Position numbers and translations under genes: made by a program. Positions 39,879 to 50,544 of a stretch of DNA of 64,000 nucleotides are shown piece after piece (position 1 is the first letter of the stretch; each line of letters opens with the position of its first letter). This DNA is from Streptomyces altiplanensis (lineage in GTDB: Bacteria; Actinomycetota; Actinomycetes; Streptomycetales; Streptomycetaceae). The stretch is from the NCBI GenBank assembly GCA_003719395.1, contig RHMC01000005.1:1-64000 (forward strand), read 5' to 3'. The notes under the pieces are model-generated. The model was given only the letters and a program-made list of their open reading frames with translations. It was not told where the DNA came from and did not search any database.

Positions 39879-41179
39879 TCAGGCCGGGGTGGCCTCCACC
39901 ACGGGGGCGGGCGCCGGCCTGGTCTCCGGCAGCAGCGTGAAGCACGCCAGGCTCAGCAGCGCGAGGGCGGTCAGATACACGGCGACGCCCCACGGCGGCC
40001 CTTCGCCGTGTGCCATCGCCGTCGCGACGAGCGGGGTCAGGGCGCCGCCGAGGACCCCCGCCAGGTTGTAGCCGACAGCCGCACCCGTGCAGCGCACCCT
40101 CGGCTCGTACAGCTCGGGCAGATACGCGGCGACCACCGCGAACATGGTGATGAAGGCCAGCATCGCCCCCAGGAAGCCGAGGAACATCAGCAGCGGCTCG
40201 GCGGTGTGCAGCAGCGCCACCATCGGGAACATCCACAGCGCTGCAGCCGTGCAGCCTGCCAGGCACAGCGGCCTGCGCCCGTAGCGGTCGCCGAGCATCG
40301 CGGCGAACGGCGTGACCGCGCCCTTGACCGCCACGGCCGCCATGATGCAGGTGAGCATCACCGTACGGCTGACGCCGAGGTGCTCCGTGGCGTACGCGAG
40401 GGACCAGGTCGACACGGCGTAGAACAACGCGTAACCGACGGCAAGCGCCCCCGCCGTGAGCAGAACGAGCCGCCAGTGGCCGCGTACGACCTCGGCGAGC
40501 GGGGCACTCGCGCGCCGCCCCGTCTCGGCGAGCTGCTTGAACTGCGGGGTCTCCGGTACGGACGTACGCAGCAGGAGTCCGGCCGCGGCCAGCAGACCCG
40601 CCGCCCAGAACGGCACGCGCCATCCCCACGCCGCGAACTGCGCTTCGGTCAGCGAGGCCGTGAGGGCCAGCATCACGCCGTTGGCCAGGAGGAAGCCGAC
40701 CGCGGGACCGATCTGCGGGAAACTCGCCCACAGTCCGCGGCGGTTCGCGGGCGCGTGTTCGGCGGTCAGCAGCACCGCACCGCCCCACTCCCCGCCGAGC
40801 CCGAGCCCCTGCAGAAAGCGCAGTGCCAGGAGGAGCGCGGGCGCCGCTGCTCCGATCGACCCGTACGTCGGTACGCAGCCGACGGCGACGGTCGCGATTC
40901 CGGTGAGCAACAGTGAGGCGAACAGGACAGGACGCGCCCATAGCGGTCGCCGATGTGTCCGAAGACGACAGAGCCGAGCGGACGCGCAAGGAAACCGACT
41001 CCGAAGGTGCCGAAGGCGGCGAGCGTTCCCGCGAGCGGCGAAAAGGTCGGGAAGAAGAGCGGCCCGAGAACCAGCGCGGCGGCCGTTCCGTAGATGAAGA
41101 AGTCGTAGAACTCGACGGCTGTTCCGGCGAGCGACGCGGTGGCGAGGCGGGCCATGGAGGGTGGTCGTTCTTGGTGCAT
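39879..41179 (-). CDS. MHS-family MFS transporter (metabolite:H+ symporter)
   Basis: ATG 41179 (or 41155, MARLATASL) begins with ASLAGTAVEFYDFFIYGTAAALV, the signature of the ShiA/ProP MHS group. A one-base deletion near 40930 breaks the frame just after GDRYGRRPVLF, MFS motif A. LRFLQGLGLGGEWGGAVLLTAEHAP, another MHS hallmark, follows, then about ten more helices to FTLLPETRPAPAP. The substrate is probably an organic acid or osmolyte. It is convergent with terC. Confidence 0.88.
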
Positions 41180-41279
41180 GCGGCCACAACTGCCCGCCGC
41201 GAACCGCGGTTACGGGGCGCACGGAAGCGACGGAAGCAGTCGCACCGGCTCGCGAAGCACTCCGCGAGCGCCCGGCGCT

Positions 41280-41936
41280 CTACCAGCCGCGTTCGCGCCA
41301 CTCGGGCAGGTGCGGGCGCTCGTTGCCGAGCGTGGTGTCGTTGCCGTGGCCGGGGTAGACCCAGGTCTCGTCCGGAAGCCGGCCGAAGAGCTTCTCCTCG
41401 ACGTCCCCGATCAGGCTCGCGAAGGCCTCCGGGTCCTTCCACGTGTTGCCCACGCCGCCGGGGAACAGACAGTCCCCGGTGAAGGCGTGCGGGTGCCCGT
41501 GCGGGTCGTCGTAGACCAGGGCGATGGATCCGGGGGTGTGCCCGACCAGGTGGCGGGCGGTGAGATTCACGTGTCCGACCTGGAGGGTGTCGCCGTCGTC
41601 GAGCAGGACGTCGGTCGGGACGGGGATGCCTTCCGCGTCGTACCGGCCCGCGTACGTACGCGCCCCTGTCGCCTCGACGACCTCGGCCAGGGCCTGCCAG
41701 TGGTCGCCGTGGCGGTGGGTGGTGACGACGGACGTGATGCCGTCGTCACCGATCAGCCTCAGGAGGGTGCGCGGTTCGGCGGCCGCGTCGATCAGCAGCT
41801 GCTCGTCGGTCTCCCGGCAGCGCAGCAGATACGCGTTGTTGTTCATGGGCCCGACCGCGACCTTGGAGATCATCAGGTCCTTGAGCTCGTGCACGTCCGC
41901 CCGGCCGCCGACCTGGACCGCTCCGCTGTACGTCAT
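41280..41936 (-). CDS. Metallo-beta-lactamase fold hydrolase (glyoxalase-II-like)
   Basis: A 218-residue protein from ATG 41936. Metal ligands are present: TTHRHGDHW (HxHxDH), ARHLVGHTPGS (His), FTGDCLFPGGVGNTW (Asp) and VYPGHGNDTT (His). Similar to hydroxyacylglutathione hydrolases and related thioesterases, though mycothiol would be the thiol here. It is downstream of the maleylpyruvate-isomerase-like gene with four bases between. Confidence 0.92.
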   Translation of the reverse strand: MTYSGAVQVGGRADVHELKDLMISKVAVGPMNNNAYLLRCRETDEQLLIDAAAEPRTLLRLIGDDGITSVVTTHRHGDHWQALAEVVEATGARTYAGRYDAEGIPVPTDVLLDDGDTLQVGHVNLTARHLVGHTPGSIALVYDDPHGHPHAFTGDCLFPGGVGNTWKDPEAFASLIGDVEEKLFGRLPDETWVYPGHGNDTTLGNERPHLPEWRERGW

Positions 41937-41940
41937 GGAG

Positions 41941-42634
41941 TCAGCCTATAGCGGCGGCAGCGCCGGCAGCGGGGCCCCGGCCGACGTCGAGCGGGCCGCC
42001 GTCGCGGCGGCCCGCGAGCCAGCCCAGCAGGTCGGGGGCGGTGCCGGTGACGGTCACGGGGTCACCTTCCGTACCCCCCGTACGCCACTGCCGTCCATCG
42101 GTGGCGCTCAGCGCGACCGCGGGTACGCCGGGGTGCCCGGCGAAGCGTTCCCGCGAAGAACGCGATCTCGCGTTCCGTGAAGTCTTCGGGCAGGTCCTCC
42201 AGCTCGTAGCCGACCCCCAGGTCGACATGGTGCAGCTCGACCTCGACGAGACGGCGGAAGGGGATGCGGGAGGCCGCGTCCGTGACGCCGTTGCGCAGGG
42301 CGACCGTGCGGGACCAGTCGGCGGGAGCGGCGGCCGTCTCCTGGAAACGCGCCGCGCTGTCGCGCACGTCCTCCAGCTGTGCGGCGAGCGGGCGCGGGGC
42401 GCCCTGCTCGATGCCGGCGTCGCGGACCCGGGCGTCGGCGTACATGGGCCGGCCCTCGAGAACGTTCACGAGGGCGTCCGCGTTACGGGCGACATGGGCC
42501 AGCACGTGACCGCGGGTCCAGCCGGGCAGCCGTGACGGTTGCGCCACAGCGGCGTTGTCCAGTTTGCCGGTCGCGGCGAGGAGCCGGTCGGTCGCTTCGC
42601 GTACAGAGACCAGGTCGCGCACGTGATCGTTCAT
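41941..42634 (-). CDS. Maleylpyruvate isomerase-like (DinB-type, mycothiol-dependent) protein
   Basis: ATG 42634 starts MNDHVRDLVSVREATDRLLAATGKLDNAAV. PGWTRGHVLAHVARNADALVNVLEG is the conserved helix with a metal-binding His, and VEVELHHVDLGVGY holds two more His. A one-base change near 42150 shifts the frame; the tail VALSATDGRQW..VTVTGTAPDLLGWLAGR is the C-terminal SCP2-like domain. Three His point to a zinc site. The family uses mycothiol, fitting the neighbour MBL hydrolase. Confidence 0.85.
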
Positions 42635-42692
42635 GACCCCGACGATAGTCCGGTCACACGAACGGGTGAAGCCGTTTGAGTGAGGCCGTAAA

Positions 42693-42712
42693 TCGAATGC
42701 ACGTGCTATAGG
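42693..42712 (+). promoter_or_regulatory. Possible LexA (SOS) box overlapping a -10 element before uvrA
   Basis: TCGAAT-GCAC-GTGCTA (42693-42708) matches nine of twelve bases of the actinobacterial SOS box TCGAAC-N4-GTTCGA, with the correct spacing, and overlaps a TATAGG (42707-42712) that could be the -10. Confidence 0.4.
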
Positions 42713-42822
42713 CTCGTCGGAGGCATCAGGAATCCTTACCACCTCGCTGTGGTTACCCCCATAGATCTGAGAACCGGGGGGCTCAGTCCTCTCTGCCTCT
42801 CTCAAGAAAGGTGCGGACCGGC

Positions 42823-45800
42823 GTGGCCGACCGTCTCATCGTTCGTGGCGCTCGCGAGCACAACCTCAAGAACGTCTCGCTCGACCTCCCGCGTGACTCC
42901 CTCATCGTGTTCACCGGGCTCTCCGGATCGGGCAAGTCGTCCCTCGCGTTCGACACGATCTTCGCCGAGGGGCAGCGCCGGTACGTCGAGTCGCTCTCCT
43001 CCTACGCCCGCCAGTTCCTGGGCCAGATGGACAAGCCCGACGTGGACTTCATCGAGGGCCTGTCGCCCGCGGTGTCCATCGACCAGAAGTCGACCTCGCG
43101 CAACCCGCGTTCGACGGTCGGCACCATCACCGAGGTCTACGACTACCTCCGTCTGCTGTTCGCCCGCATCGGCAAGCCGCACTGTCCCGAGTGCGGCCGG
43201 CCGATCACCCGCCAGTCGCCGCAGGCCATCGTCGACAAGGTGCTCGAGCTGCCCGAGGGCAGCCGCTTCCAGGTCCTGTCCCCGCTGGTGCGCGAGCGCA
43301 AGGGCGAGTTCGTCGACCTCTTCGCCGACCTCCAGACCAAGGGGTACAGCCGCGCCCGGGTCGACGGCGAGACCATCCAGCTGAGCGAGCCGCCCAAGCT
43401 CAAGAAGCAGGAGAAGCACACCATCGAGGTGGTCATCGACCGCCTGACGGTGAAGGACAGCGCCAAGCGCCGGCTCACCGACTCGGTGGAGACCGCCCTC
43501 GGGCTGGCCGGCGGCATGGTCATCCTCGACTTCGTCGACCTCCCCGCCGACGACCCCGAGCGTGAGCGGATGTACTCCGAGCACCTCTACTGCACGTACG
43601 ACGACCTGTCGTTCGAGGAGCTGGAGCCGAGGTCCTTCTCCTTCAACTCGCCCTTCGGCGCCTGCCCGGACTGCACCGGCATCGGTACGCGCATGGAGGT
43701 CGACCCGGAGCTGATCGTCCCGGACGAGGACAAGTCCCTCGACGAGGGCGCGATCAACCCCTGGTCCCACGGGCAGTCCAAGGACTACTTCGCGCGCCTC
43801 GTCGGCGCTCTCTCCGACGCACTCGGCTTCCGTACGGACATCCCGTGGGCGGGGCTGCCGCAGCGCGCCAAGAAGGCCCTGCTGCACGGCCACAAGACCC
43901 AGATCGAGGTCCGCTACCGCAACAGGTACGGGCGCGAGCGGGCGTACACCACGTCCTTCGAGGGCGCGGTGCCGTTCGTCAAGCGGCGCCACTCCGAGGC
44001 CGAGAGCGACTCCAGCAGGGAGCGCTTCGAGGGCTACATGCGCGAGGTGCCCTGCCCGACCTGCCACGGCACCCGCCTCAAGCCCCTGGTCCTCGCCGTC
44101 ACGGTCATGGAGAAGTCCATCGCCGAGGTCTCGGCGATGTCGATCAGCGACTGCGCGGACTTCCTGGGCGAGCTGACGCTGAACGCCCGCGACAAGAAGA
44201 TCGCCGAGCGCGTGCTCAAGGAGGTCAACGAGCGGCTGAAGTTCCTGGTCGACGTCGGCCTCGACTACCTGTCGCTCAACCGCGCGGCCGGCACGCTGTC
44301 CGGCGGCGAGGCGCAGCGCATCCGGCTCGCCACCCAGATCGGCTCCGGCCTCGTCGGCGTGCTGTACGTCCTGGACGAGCCCTCCATCGGCCTGCACCAG
44401 CGCGACAACCACCGCCTCATCGAGACGCTGGTCCGGCTGCGCGACATGGGGAACACCCTGATCGTCGTCGAGCACGACGAGGACACCATCAAGGTGGCCG
44501 ACTGGATCGTCGACATCGGCCCGGGCGCGGGCGAGCACGGCGGAAAGGTCGTCCACAGCGGCTCCCTCAAGGAACTGCTGGACAACAAGGCGTCCGTCAC
44601 CGGCCAGTACCTGGCCGGCGAGAAGTCCATCGCCATGCCGGACGTCCGCCGCCCCGTGGACCCCGCACGACAGCTCACCGTCCACGGCGCCCGTGAGAAC
44701 AACCTGCGCGACATCGACGTGTCGTTCCCGCTCGGCGTGCTGACGGCCGTCACCGGTGTCTCCGGATCCGGGAAGTCGACGCTGGTCAACGACATCCTCT
44801 ACACGCACCTGGCACGCGAGCTGAACGGCGCCCGCACGGTGCCGGGCCGCCACACGCGCGTGGAGGGCGACGACCTCGTCGACAAGGTCGTCCACGTCGA
44901 CCAGTCGCCCATCGGCCGGACGCCCCGGTCCAACCCGGCGACGTACACCGGTGTCTTCGACAACGTGCGCAAGCTGTTCGCGGAGACCATGGAGGCGAAG
45001 GTGCGCGGCTACCTGCCGGGCCGCTTCTCCTTCAACGTCAAGGGCGGCCGCTGCGAGAACTGCTCGGGCGACGGCACCATCAAGATCGAGATGAACTTCC
45101 TGCCGGACGTGTACGTCCCCTGCGAGGTCTGCCACGGGGCGCGCTACAACCGGGAGACCCTGGAGGTCCACTACAAGGGCAAGTCCATCGCCGAGGTGCT
45201 GGACATGCCGATCGAGGAGGCCCTGGACTTCTTCGAGGCCGTCCCGACGATCGCCCGTCACCTCAGGACCCTCACCGAGGTGGGTCTCGGGTACGTCCGC
45301 CTCGGCCAGTCGGCCCCGACCCTTTCCGGCGGCGAGGCGCAGCGCGTGAAGCTTGCTTCCGAGCTCCAGAAGCGCTCCACGGGACGCACGGTGTACGTCC
45401 TGGACGAGCCGACCACGGGTCTGCACTTCGAGGACATCTCGAAGCTCATCAAGGTCCTGTCGGGCCTGGTCGACAAGGGCAACTCGGTGATCGTCATCGA
45501 GCACAACATGGACGTCATCAAGACGGCCGACTGGGTGGTCGACATGGGGCCGGAGGGCGGCAGCGGCGGTGGCCTGGTCGTCGCCGAGGGCACCCCCGAG
45601 CAGGTGGCCGCGGTGCCGGCCAGCCACACGGGCAAGTTCCTCCGGGACATCCTGGGCGACCGGGTGAGCGACGCGACCCCGGTGAAGAAGAAGGCACCGG
45701 CGAAGCGGACGGTGGCGGCGAAGTCGGCCCCGGCGCGGAAGTCGGCGACGGTGAAGACGGGCACCGCGAAGAAGGCCGCGGGCGCGGCCGCTCCTGCGAA

Positions 45801-45825
45801 GGCGGCACGCTCCCGCAAGGCGTGA
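42823..45825 (+). CDS. uvrA: UvrABC excinuclease subunit A
   Basis: GTG 42823 gives [23 protein letters not shown], the usual start; an earlier GTG at 42811 is less likely. 1000 residues with two ABC ATPase units: Walker [15 protein letters not shown] and [11 protein letters not shown], signatures [12 protein letters not shown] and [12 protein letters not shown]. Zinc fingers are [16 protein letters not shown] and [18 protein letters not shown]. Lys/Ala-rich repeats form the C-terminal 60 residues. UvrA scans DNA and loads UvrB. The frame is clean. Confidence 0.98.
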   Translation: MADRLIVRGAREHNLKNVSLDLPRDSLIVFTGLSGSGKSSLAFDTIFAEGQRRYVESLSSYARQFLGQMDKPDVDFIEGLSPAVSIDQKSTSRNPRSTVGTITEVYDYLRLLFARIGKPHCPECGRPITRQSPQAIVDKVLELPEGSRFQVLSPLVRERKGEFVDLFADLQTKGYSRARVDGETIQLSEPPKLKKQEKHTIEVVIDRLTVKDSAKRRLTDSVETALGLAGGMVILDFVDLPADDPERERMYSEHLYCTYDDLSFEELEPRSFSFNSPFGACPDCTGIGTRMEVDPELIVPDEDKSLDEGAINPWSHGQSKDYFARLVGALSDALGFRTDIPWAGLPQRAKKALLHGHKTQIEVRYRNRYGRERAYTTSFEGAVPFVKRRHSEAESDSSRERFEGYMREVPCPTCHGTRLKPLVLAVTVMEKSIAEVSAMSISDCADFLGELTLNARDKKIAERVLKEVNERLKFLVDVGLDYLSLNRAAGTLSGGEAQRIRLATQIGSGLVGVLYVLDEPSIGLHQRDNHRLIETLVRLRDMGNTLIVVEHDEDTIKVADWIVDIGPGAGEHGGKVVHSGSLKELLDNKASVTGQYLAGEKSIAMPDVRRPVDPARQLTVHGARENNLRDIDVSFPLGVLTAVTGVSGSGKSTLVNDILYTHLARELNGARTVPGRHTRVEGDDLVDKVVHVDQSPIGRTPRSNPATYTGVFDNVRKLFAETMEAKVRGYLPGRFSFNVKGGRCENCSGDGTIKIEMNFLPDVYVPCEVCHGARYNRETLEVHYKGKSIAEVLDMPIEEALDFFEAVPTIARHLRTLTEVGLGYVRLGQSAPTLSGGEAQRVKLASELQKRSTGRTVYVLDEPTTGLHFEDISKLIKVLSGLVDKGNSVIVIEHNMDVIKTADWVVDMGPEGGSGGGLVVAEGTPEQVAAVPASHTGKFLRDILGDRVSDATPVKKKAPAKRTVAAKSAPARKSATVKTGTAKKAAGAAAPAKAARSRKA

Positions 45826-45856
45826 CACGCGTTTCCCGTACGGCGTTTCCTGTGCG

Positions 45857-45884
45857 GCCCCTTGCCCGAGCCCGGGCGAGGGGC
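45857..45884. terminator. Terminator between convergent uvrA and PfkB genes
   Basis: GCCCCTTGCCCG (45857-45868) pairs with CGGGCGAGGGGC (45873-45884), with a four-base loop. GTGC/GCAC outside extends it. It is useful in both directions. Confidence 0.75.
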
Positions 45885-45928
45885 GCACGCGTGGGGGGCA
45901 GGGGGGGGGCTCCGCCGGCGCGCGGGCC

Positions 45929-46847
45929 CTACGGCGCCAGTTCCGTCGCGTACGCGATCCGCGCCCGGGCGGGAGCACGTGACGGCGGCCGCGCGGGCCG
46001 CGAAGGCCAGGATGTCGGCCCAGGCAGCCGTGGCCAGCGCCGACAGCGCCGCAGGCGCCCCCGCCGACAGCGCGCCGTGGGCCGAGAGCCGGTGCAGCAG
46101 CGCCGCGTTCACCGTGTCGCCCGCGCCGATCGTGTCGGCCACCTCGCCCCGTACCGCCGGGACGTCCAGGGCCGCCCCGCCCCGCGTCCGTACCGTCAGC
46201 CCCTCCGCGCCCCGCGTCAGCACCACCGCCGCAGGCCCGGCCGCGAGCCACTCCTCCACCGACCCGCCCAGCCACGCCGCGTCGTCCTCCGACAGCTTCA
46301 GCAGCGAGACGTGCGGAAGCCAGCTCTCGAAGCGGGCCCGGTAGGCGTCCGGGTCCGGGATCAGGCCGGCCCTGACGTTCGGATCGAGCAGGGTGAACAG
46401 TCCGCGCCCCGCCTCACGTCGCAGCAGCGCCTCGTACGCGCTCGCCCCCGGCTCCAGCACCAGCGAACACGTGCCGAGCGCCAGCGCCCGTACGCCGGAG
46501 GGGAGCGGCGCGGCCGGCAGCTCGAAGAGGCGGTCCGCGCTGCCTTCGGCGTAGAAGCCGTACCCGGCCGACCCGTCGGCACTCAGCGTCGCCACCGCCA
46601 GCGTCGTCGGCTCCGGACCGCGCTGCACGAGCGAGGTGTCCACCCCGGCCGCCCGCAGCCCGTCGACGAGAGCCTCGCCGAAGCCGTCCGTCGAGACGCG
46701 GGAGCAGAACGCGGTGCGGGCGCCCAGCCGCCCCAGGGCGACAGCGGTGTTGTACGGCCCGCCGCCGAGCCGCGGCAGCAGAGGCGCCAGTGCGCCCGTC
46801 CCCTGCGGCACCAGGTCGATCAGGGACTCTCCGGCGACGACGATCAC
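45929..46847 (-). CDS. PfkB-family sugar kinase (fructokinase-like)
   Basis: GTG 46847 starts MIVVAGESLIDLVPQG. PfkB signature 1 is LPRLGGGPYNTAVALGRLG and signature 2 VADTIGAGDTVNAALL, with the catalytic Asp in GAGD. A C-terminal indel near 45960 hides the true end (YATELAP, TAG 45929). Typical of cytosolic fructokinases or 2-keto-3-deoxygluconate kinases; the exact sugar is undetermined. Confidence 0.85.
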
Positions 46848-46990
46848 GGGCCCGAACGTAACCCATCGCAGCCCCGCAGGACAGCCCGGAGGACACCAGG
46901 AGGACAGCCGCAGGACAGCCCGTGCGAGAGCCACCGATCTCCGCCGGTATCGTCGGGTCTGTCACCGAACCCCTGACCAGTGGAGCCCTC

Positions 46991-47416
46991 ATGTCCGGCC
47001 AGTCAGCCCCCCGTCGCACCGTGCTGAAGGGCGCCGTCCTCGCCGGCGCGGCAGGACTGGGGGTGGCGGCCTGCTCCACCGAGTCGAAGCTCGGCCACGC
47101 CAAGCCGCTGCCGTCCACGCCCGTGAGCCTCGGCGCGCCGGACGAGGTCCCGGTCGGCGGCTCCAAGCTCTACCGCGAGCAGCGCATCATCGTCAGCTGC
47201 CCGGCCGAGGGCCAGTTCAAGGCGTTCAGCGCGCAGTGCACGCACGCGGGCTGCGTCCTGGACAAGATCGAGAAGGAGGAGGGCAACTGTCCCTGCCACG
47301 GCAGCCGTTTCGACGTGACGACAGGGGACGTGCTCCAGGGCCCGGCGACCGTGCCGCTGCCCGCGATACCGGTCAAGGTCGAGGGCGGCAAGCTCGTCGC
47401 AGGCCCGGAGGCCTGA
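46991..47416 (+). CDS. Rieske [2Fe-2S] protein, Tat-exported lipoprotein
   Basis: ATG 46991 encodes MSGQSAPRRTVLKGAVLAGAAGLGVAAC, a twin-arginine signal (RRTVLKG) with lipobox VAAC. The Rieske cluster motifs are CTHAGC and CPCHGSRFD, both complete (Cys and His ligands). 141 residues; an independent small Rieske protein, not the cytochrome bc1 subunit. The redox partner is unknown. Confidence 0.92.
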   Translation: MSGQSAPRRTVLKGAVLAGAAGLGVAACSTESKLGHAKPLPSTPVSLGAPDEVPVGGSKLYREQRIIVSCPAEGQFKAFSAQCTHAGCVLDKIEKEEGNCPCHGSRFDVTTGDVLQGPATVPLPAIPVKVEGGKLVAGPEA

Positions 47417-47508
47417 TCCGCCCCGCCCGCTCCGTCCGCGCCGCCCGCTCCACTCGTCCCGCCCGCCTTCCCGCCCTCCGGTCACCCCGCGTTGTCACTG
47501 CCCGCAAG

Positions 47509-47521
47509 TAGGGTGTGTGAC
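47509..47521 (+). promoter_or_regulatory. Leaderless -10 element of uvrC
   Basis: TAGGGT (47509-47514) precedes the uvrC ATG by seven bases, so transcription probably starts at or next to the A of the start codon. No ribosome site is present. Confidence 0.5.
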
Positions 47522-49594
47522 ATGGCAGACCCCTCCAGCTACCGCCCCAAGCCGGGACAGATCCCCGACTCGCCGGGGGTCTACAAATTCCGTGACGAGC
47601 ACCGCCGGGTGATCTACGTCGGGAAGGCGAAGAGCCTGCGCCCACGCCTCTCCTCGTACTTCCAGGACCTGGCCAATCTCCACCCGCGCACCCGCACCAT
47701 GGTCACCACGGCCGCGTCCGTCGAGTGGACGGTGGTCTCCACGGAGGTCGAGGCGCTCCAGCTGGAGTACTCCTGGATCAAGGAGTTCGACCCCCGCTTC
47801 AACGTCAAGTACCGCGACGACAAGAGCTACCCGTCCCTGGCGGTGACGCTGGGCGAGGAGTTCCCCAGGGTCCAGGTCATGCGCGGCCCCAAGAAGAAGG
47901 GCGTGCGCTATTTCGGCCCGTACGGACACGCCTGGGCGATCCGCGAGACCGTCGACCTGATGCTCCGCGTCTTTCCCGTGCGCACCTGCTCGGCCGGCGT
48001 CTTCAAGAACGCCGCGAGGACCGGCCGCCCCTGCCTCCTCGGCTACATCGGCAAGTGCTCCGCGCCCTGCGTGGGCCGCGTCACACCCGGGGAACACCGG
48101 GAACTGGCCGAGGAGTTCTGCGACTTCATGGCCGGCCGCACCGGCCAGTACCTCAAGCGCCTCGAACAGCAGATGCACGAGGCCGCCGAGGACATGGAGT
48201 ACGAGAAGGCCGCCCGCCTGCGTGACGACATAGGGGCCCTGCGCCGCGCCCTGGAGAAGAACGCGGTGGTGTTCAACGACGCCACCGACGCCGACCTGAT
48301 CGCCGTCGCCGAGGACGAGCTGGAAGCGGCCGTCCAGATCTTCCACGTACGCGGCGGCCGGGTCCGCGGCCAGCGCGGCTGGGTCACCGACAAGGTCGAG
48401 GCCGTCGACACCGCGGGCCTCGTCGAGCACGCGCTCCAGCAGCTGTACGGCGAGGAGCAGGGCGACGCGGTGCCCAAGGAGGTCCTCGTGCCGGCCCTGC
48501 CCGAGGACGCCCCTGCGGTCTCCCAGTGGCTCGCCGGGCGGCGCGGTTCGAACGTCTCGCTGCGCATCCCGCAGCGCGGCGACAAGAAGGACCTGATGGC
48601 GACGGTCCTGCGCAACGCCCAGCAGGCCCTCGTCCTGCACAAGACCAAGCGCGCGTCCGACCTGACCACCCGCTCCCGCGCCCTGGAGGAGATCGCCGAG
48701 GCGCTCGGACTGGACTCCGCCCCGCTGCGCATCGAGTGCTTCGACATCTCCCACCTCCAGGGCGACGACGTGGTGGCCTCCATGGTCGTCTTCGAGGACG
48801 GCCTGCCCCGCAAGAGCGAGTACCGCCGCTTCCAGATCAAGAGCTTCGAGGGCCAGGACGACGTCCGTGCCATGCACGAAGTGCTCACCCGCCGCTTCCG
48901 CCGCTACCTCCAGGAGAAGGAGAGGACGGGGGAGTGGACCGAGGAGAGCGGAGCCGAGGAGACCGGGGCTCTGGAGGTACCCGCCGAGCCGCAGCCGGAG
49001 GACGACGGCAGGCCCAGGCGTTTCGCGTACCCGCCGCAGCTCGTCGTCGTCGACGGCGGACAGCCCCAGGTGGCCGCCGCCCAGCGCGCCCTCGACGAGC
49101 TCGGCATCGACGACGTCGCCGTCTGCGGTCTCGCCAAGCGCCTCGAAGAGGTCTGGCTGCCGGGCGAGGACGACCCGGTGGTCCTGCCCCGCAGCAGCGA
49201 AGGGCTCTACCTCCTCCAGCGGGTGCGTGACACGGCCCACGACTTCGCCATCCGCTACCAGCGCACCAAGCGCGCCAAGCGCTTCAGGGCAGGGCCGCTC
49301 GACGCCGTCCCCGGTCTCGGCGAGACGCGCAAGCAGGCCCTGGTCAAGCACTTCGGTTCGGTGAAAAAGCTCCGGTCCGCGACAATCGACCAGATCTGCG
49401 AGGTTCCGGGGATAGGCCGCAAGACGGCCGAGACCGTCGCCGCGTTCCTCGCGCAGGCCGCGCCGGCCGCGCCCGCCGTGAACACGGCGACAGGAGAGAT
49501 CATTGAAGACGACGAGGAAACTGTCGAGGAAGTCGCGGACACCGCTGTACACGCGTCCGCGGCCTCCCCGTCGGAACGGGGGCAGCAGGAATGA
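47522..49594 (+). CDS. uvrC: UvrABC excinuclease subunit C
   Basis: ATG 47522 begins [23 protein letters not shown]. The GIY-YIG nuclease ([28 protein letters not shown]) makes the 3' cut. A UVR domain ([20 protein letters not shown]) binds UvrB, an RNase-H-like domain with [23 protein letters not shown] and [14 protein letters not shown] makes the 5' cut, and a C-terminal HhH2 pair ([36 protein letters not shown]) binds DNA. 690 residues, clean frame. The stop overlaps the rapZ start (ATGA). Confidence 0.98.
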   Translation: MADPSSYRPKPGQIPDSPGVYKFRDEHRRVIYVGKAKSLRPRLSSYFQDLANLHPRTRTMVTTAASVEWTVVSTEVEALQLEYSWIKEFDPRFNVKYRDDKSYPSLAVTLGEEFPRVQVMRGPKKKGVRYFGPYGHAWAIRETVDLMLRVFPVRTCSAGVFKNAARTGRPCLLGYIGKCSAPCVGRVTPGEHRELAEEFCDFMAGRTGQYLKRLEQQMHEAAEDMEYEKAARLRDDIGALRRALEKNAVVFNDATDADLIAVAEDELEAAVQIFHVRGGRVRGQRGWVTDKVEAVDTAGLVEHALQQLYGEEQGDAVPKEVLVPALPEDAPAVSQWLAGRRGSNVSLRIPQRGDKKDLMATVLRNAQQALVLHKTKRASDLTTRSRALEEIAEALGLDSAPLRIECFDISHLQGDDVVASMVVFEDGLPRKSEYRRFQIKSFEGQDDVRAMHEVLTRRFRRYLQEKERTGEWTEESGAEETGALEVPAEPQPEDDGRPRRFAYPPQLVVVDGGQPQVAAAQRALDELGIDDVAVCGLAKRLEEVWLPGEDDPVVLPRSSEGLYLLQRVRDTAHDFAIRYQRTKRAKRFRAGPLDAVPGLGETRKQALVKHFGSVKKLRSATIDQICEVPGIGRKTAETVAAFLAQAAPAAPAVNTATGEIIEDDEETVEEVADTAVHASAASPSERGQQE

Positions 49595-50544
49595 CTGAGT
49601 ACGACGGAGACGGAGCACACGTGAGTACGGGCACGACCGGGGAGACCGGGCAGACCGGGCACAACGGCGAGGCGAACGAGCCGGCCATCCCCGAGCTGGT
49701 GATCATCTCGGGCATGTCGGGAGCGGGCCGCAGTACCGCCGCGAAGTGCCTCGAAGACCTCGGCTGGTTCGTCGTCGACAACCTGCCGCCCGCGCTGATC
49801 CCCACCATGGTGGAGCTCGGCGCCCGCTCGCAGGGCAATGTCGCCCGTATCGCCGTCGTCGTGGACGTCCGCGGCCGGCGCTTCTTCGACAACCTCCGCG
49901 AGTCCCTGGCCGACCTGGACGCCAAGGAGGTCACCCGCCGGATCGTCTTCCTGGAGTCCTCGGACGACGCCCTGGTGCGCCGTTTCGAGTCCGTACGCCG
50001 CCCCCACCCGCTGCAGGGCGACGGCAGGATCACCGACGGCATCGCGGCCGAGCGCGACCTGCTGCGCGAGCTGCGCGGCGACGCCGACCTGGTCATCGAC
50101 ACCTCCAGCCTCAACGTCCACGAACTGCGCGCCAAGATGGACGCCCAGTTCGCGGGCGACGACGAGCCGCAGCTGCGCGCCACGGTCATGTCCTTCGGAT
50201 ACAAGTACGGCCTGCCGGTCGACGCCGACCTCGTCGTCGACTGCCGCTTCCTGCCGAACCCTCACTGGGTCCCGGAGCTCCGTCCCTTCACCGGCCTCAA
50301 CGAGGAGGTCTCCGGCTACGTCTTCAACCAGCCGGGCGCCAAGGAGTTCCTCGACCAGTACACCGAGCTGCTCCAGCTCATCGCCGCCGGCTACCGTCGT
50401 GAGGGCAAGCGTTACGTCACCATCGCCGTCGGCTGTACGGGAGGCAAGCACCGCAGCGTCGCCATGTCCGAGAAGCTGGCCGCCCGCCTCTCCTCCGAAG
50501 GCGTCGAGACCGTCCTCGTCCACCGGGACATGGGGCGCGAGTGA
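49591..50544 (+). CDS. rapZ: RapZ-family RNase adapter / nucleotide-binding protein
   Basis: ATG 49591 overlaps the uvrC stop. After a Gly/Thr-rich leader, the P-loop reads [19 protein letters not shown] (Arg in place of Lys, as is usual in this family). [14 protein letters not shown] and the C-terminal DUF488-like half [39 protein letters not shown] follow. In enterics RapZ targets small RNAs for decay; in Gram-positives the gene co-occurs with yvcK and whiA, as here. Confidence 0.96.
   Translation: MTEYDGDGAHVSTGTTGETGQTGHNGEANEPAIPELVIISGMSGAGRSTAAKCLEDLGWFVVDNLPPALIPTMVELGARSQGNVARIAVVVDVRGRRFFDNLRESLADLDAKEVTRRIVFLESSDDALVRRFESVRRPHPLQGDGRITDGIAAERDLLRELRGDADLVIDTSSLNVHELRAKMDAQFAGDDEPQLRATVMSFGYKYGLPVDADLVVDCRFLPNPHWVPELRPFTGLNEEVSGYVFNQPGAKEFLDQYTELLQLIAAGYRREGKRYVTIAVGCTGGKHRSVAMSEKLAARLSSEGVETVLVHRDMGRE

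Noticed and set aside
42802-46275. Very long minus-strand frame across uvrA (about 1150 codons)
   Set aside because: It is the antisense shadow of a GC-rich gene: composition is typical of a frame opposite a GC-biased coding strand, it spans convergent genes and has no recognisable motif.
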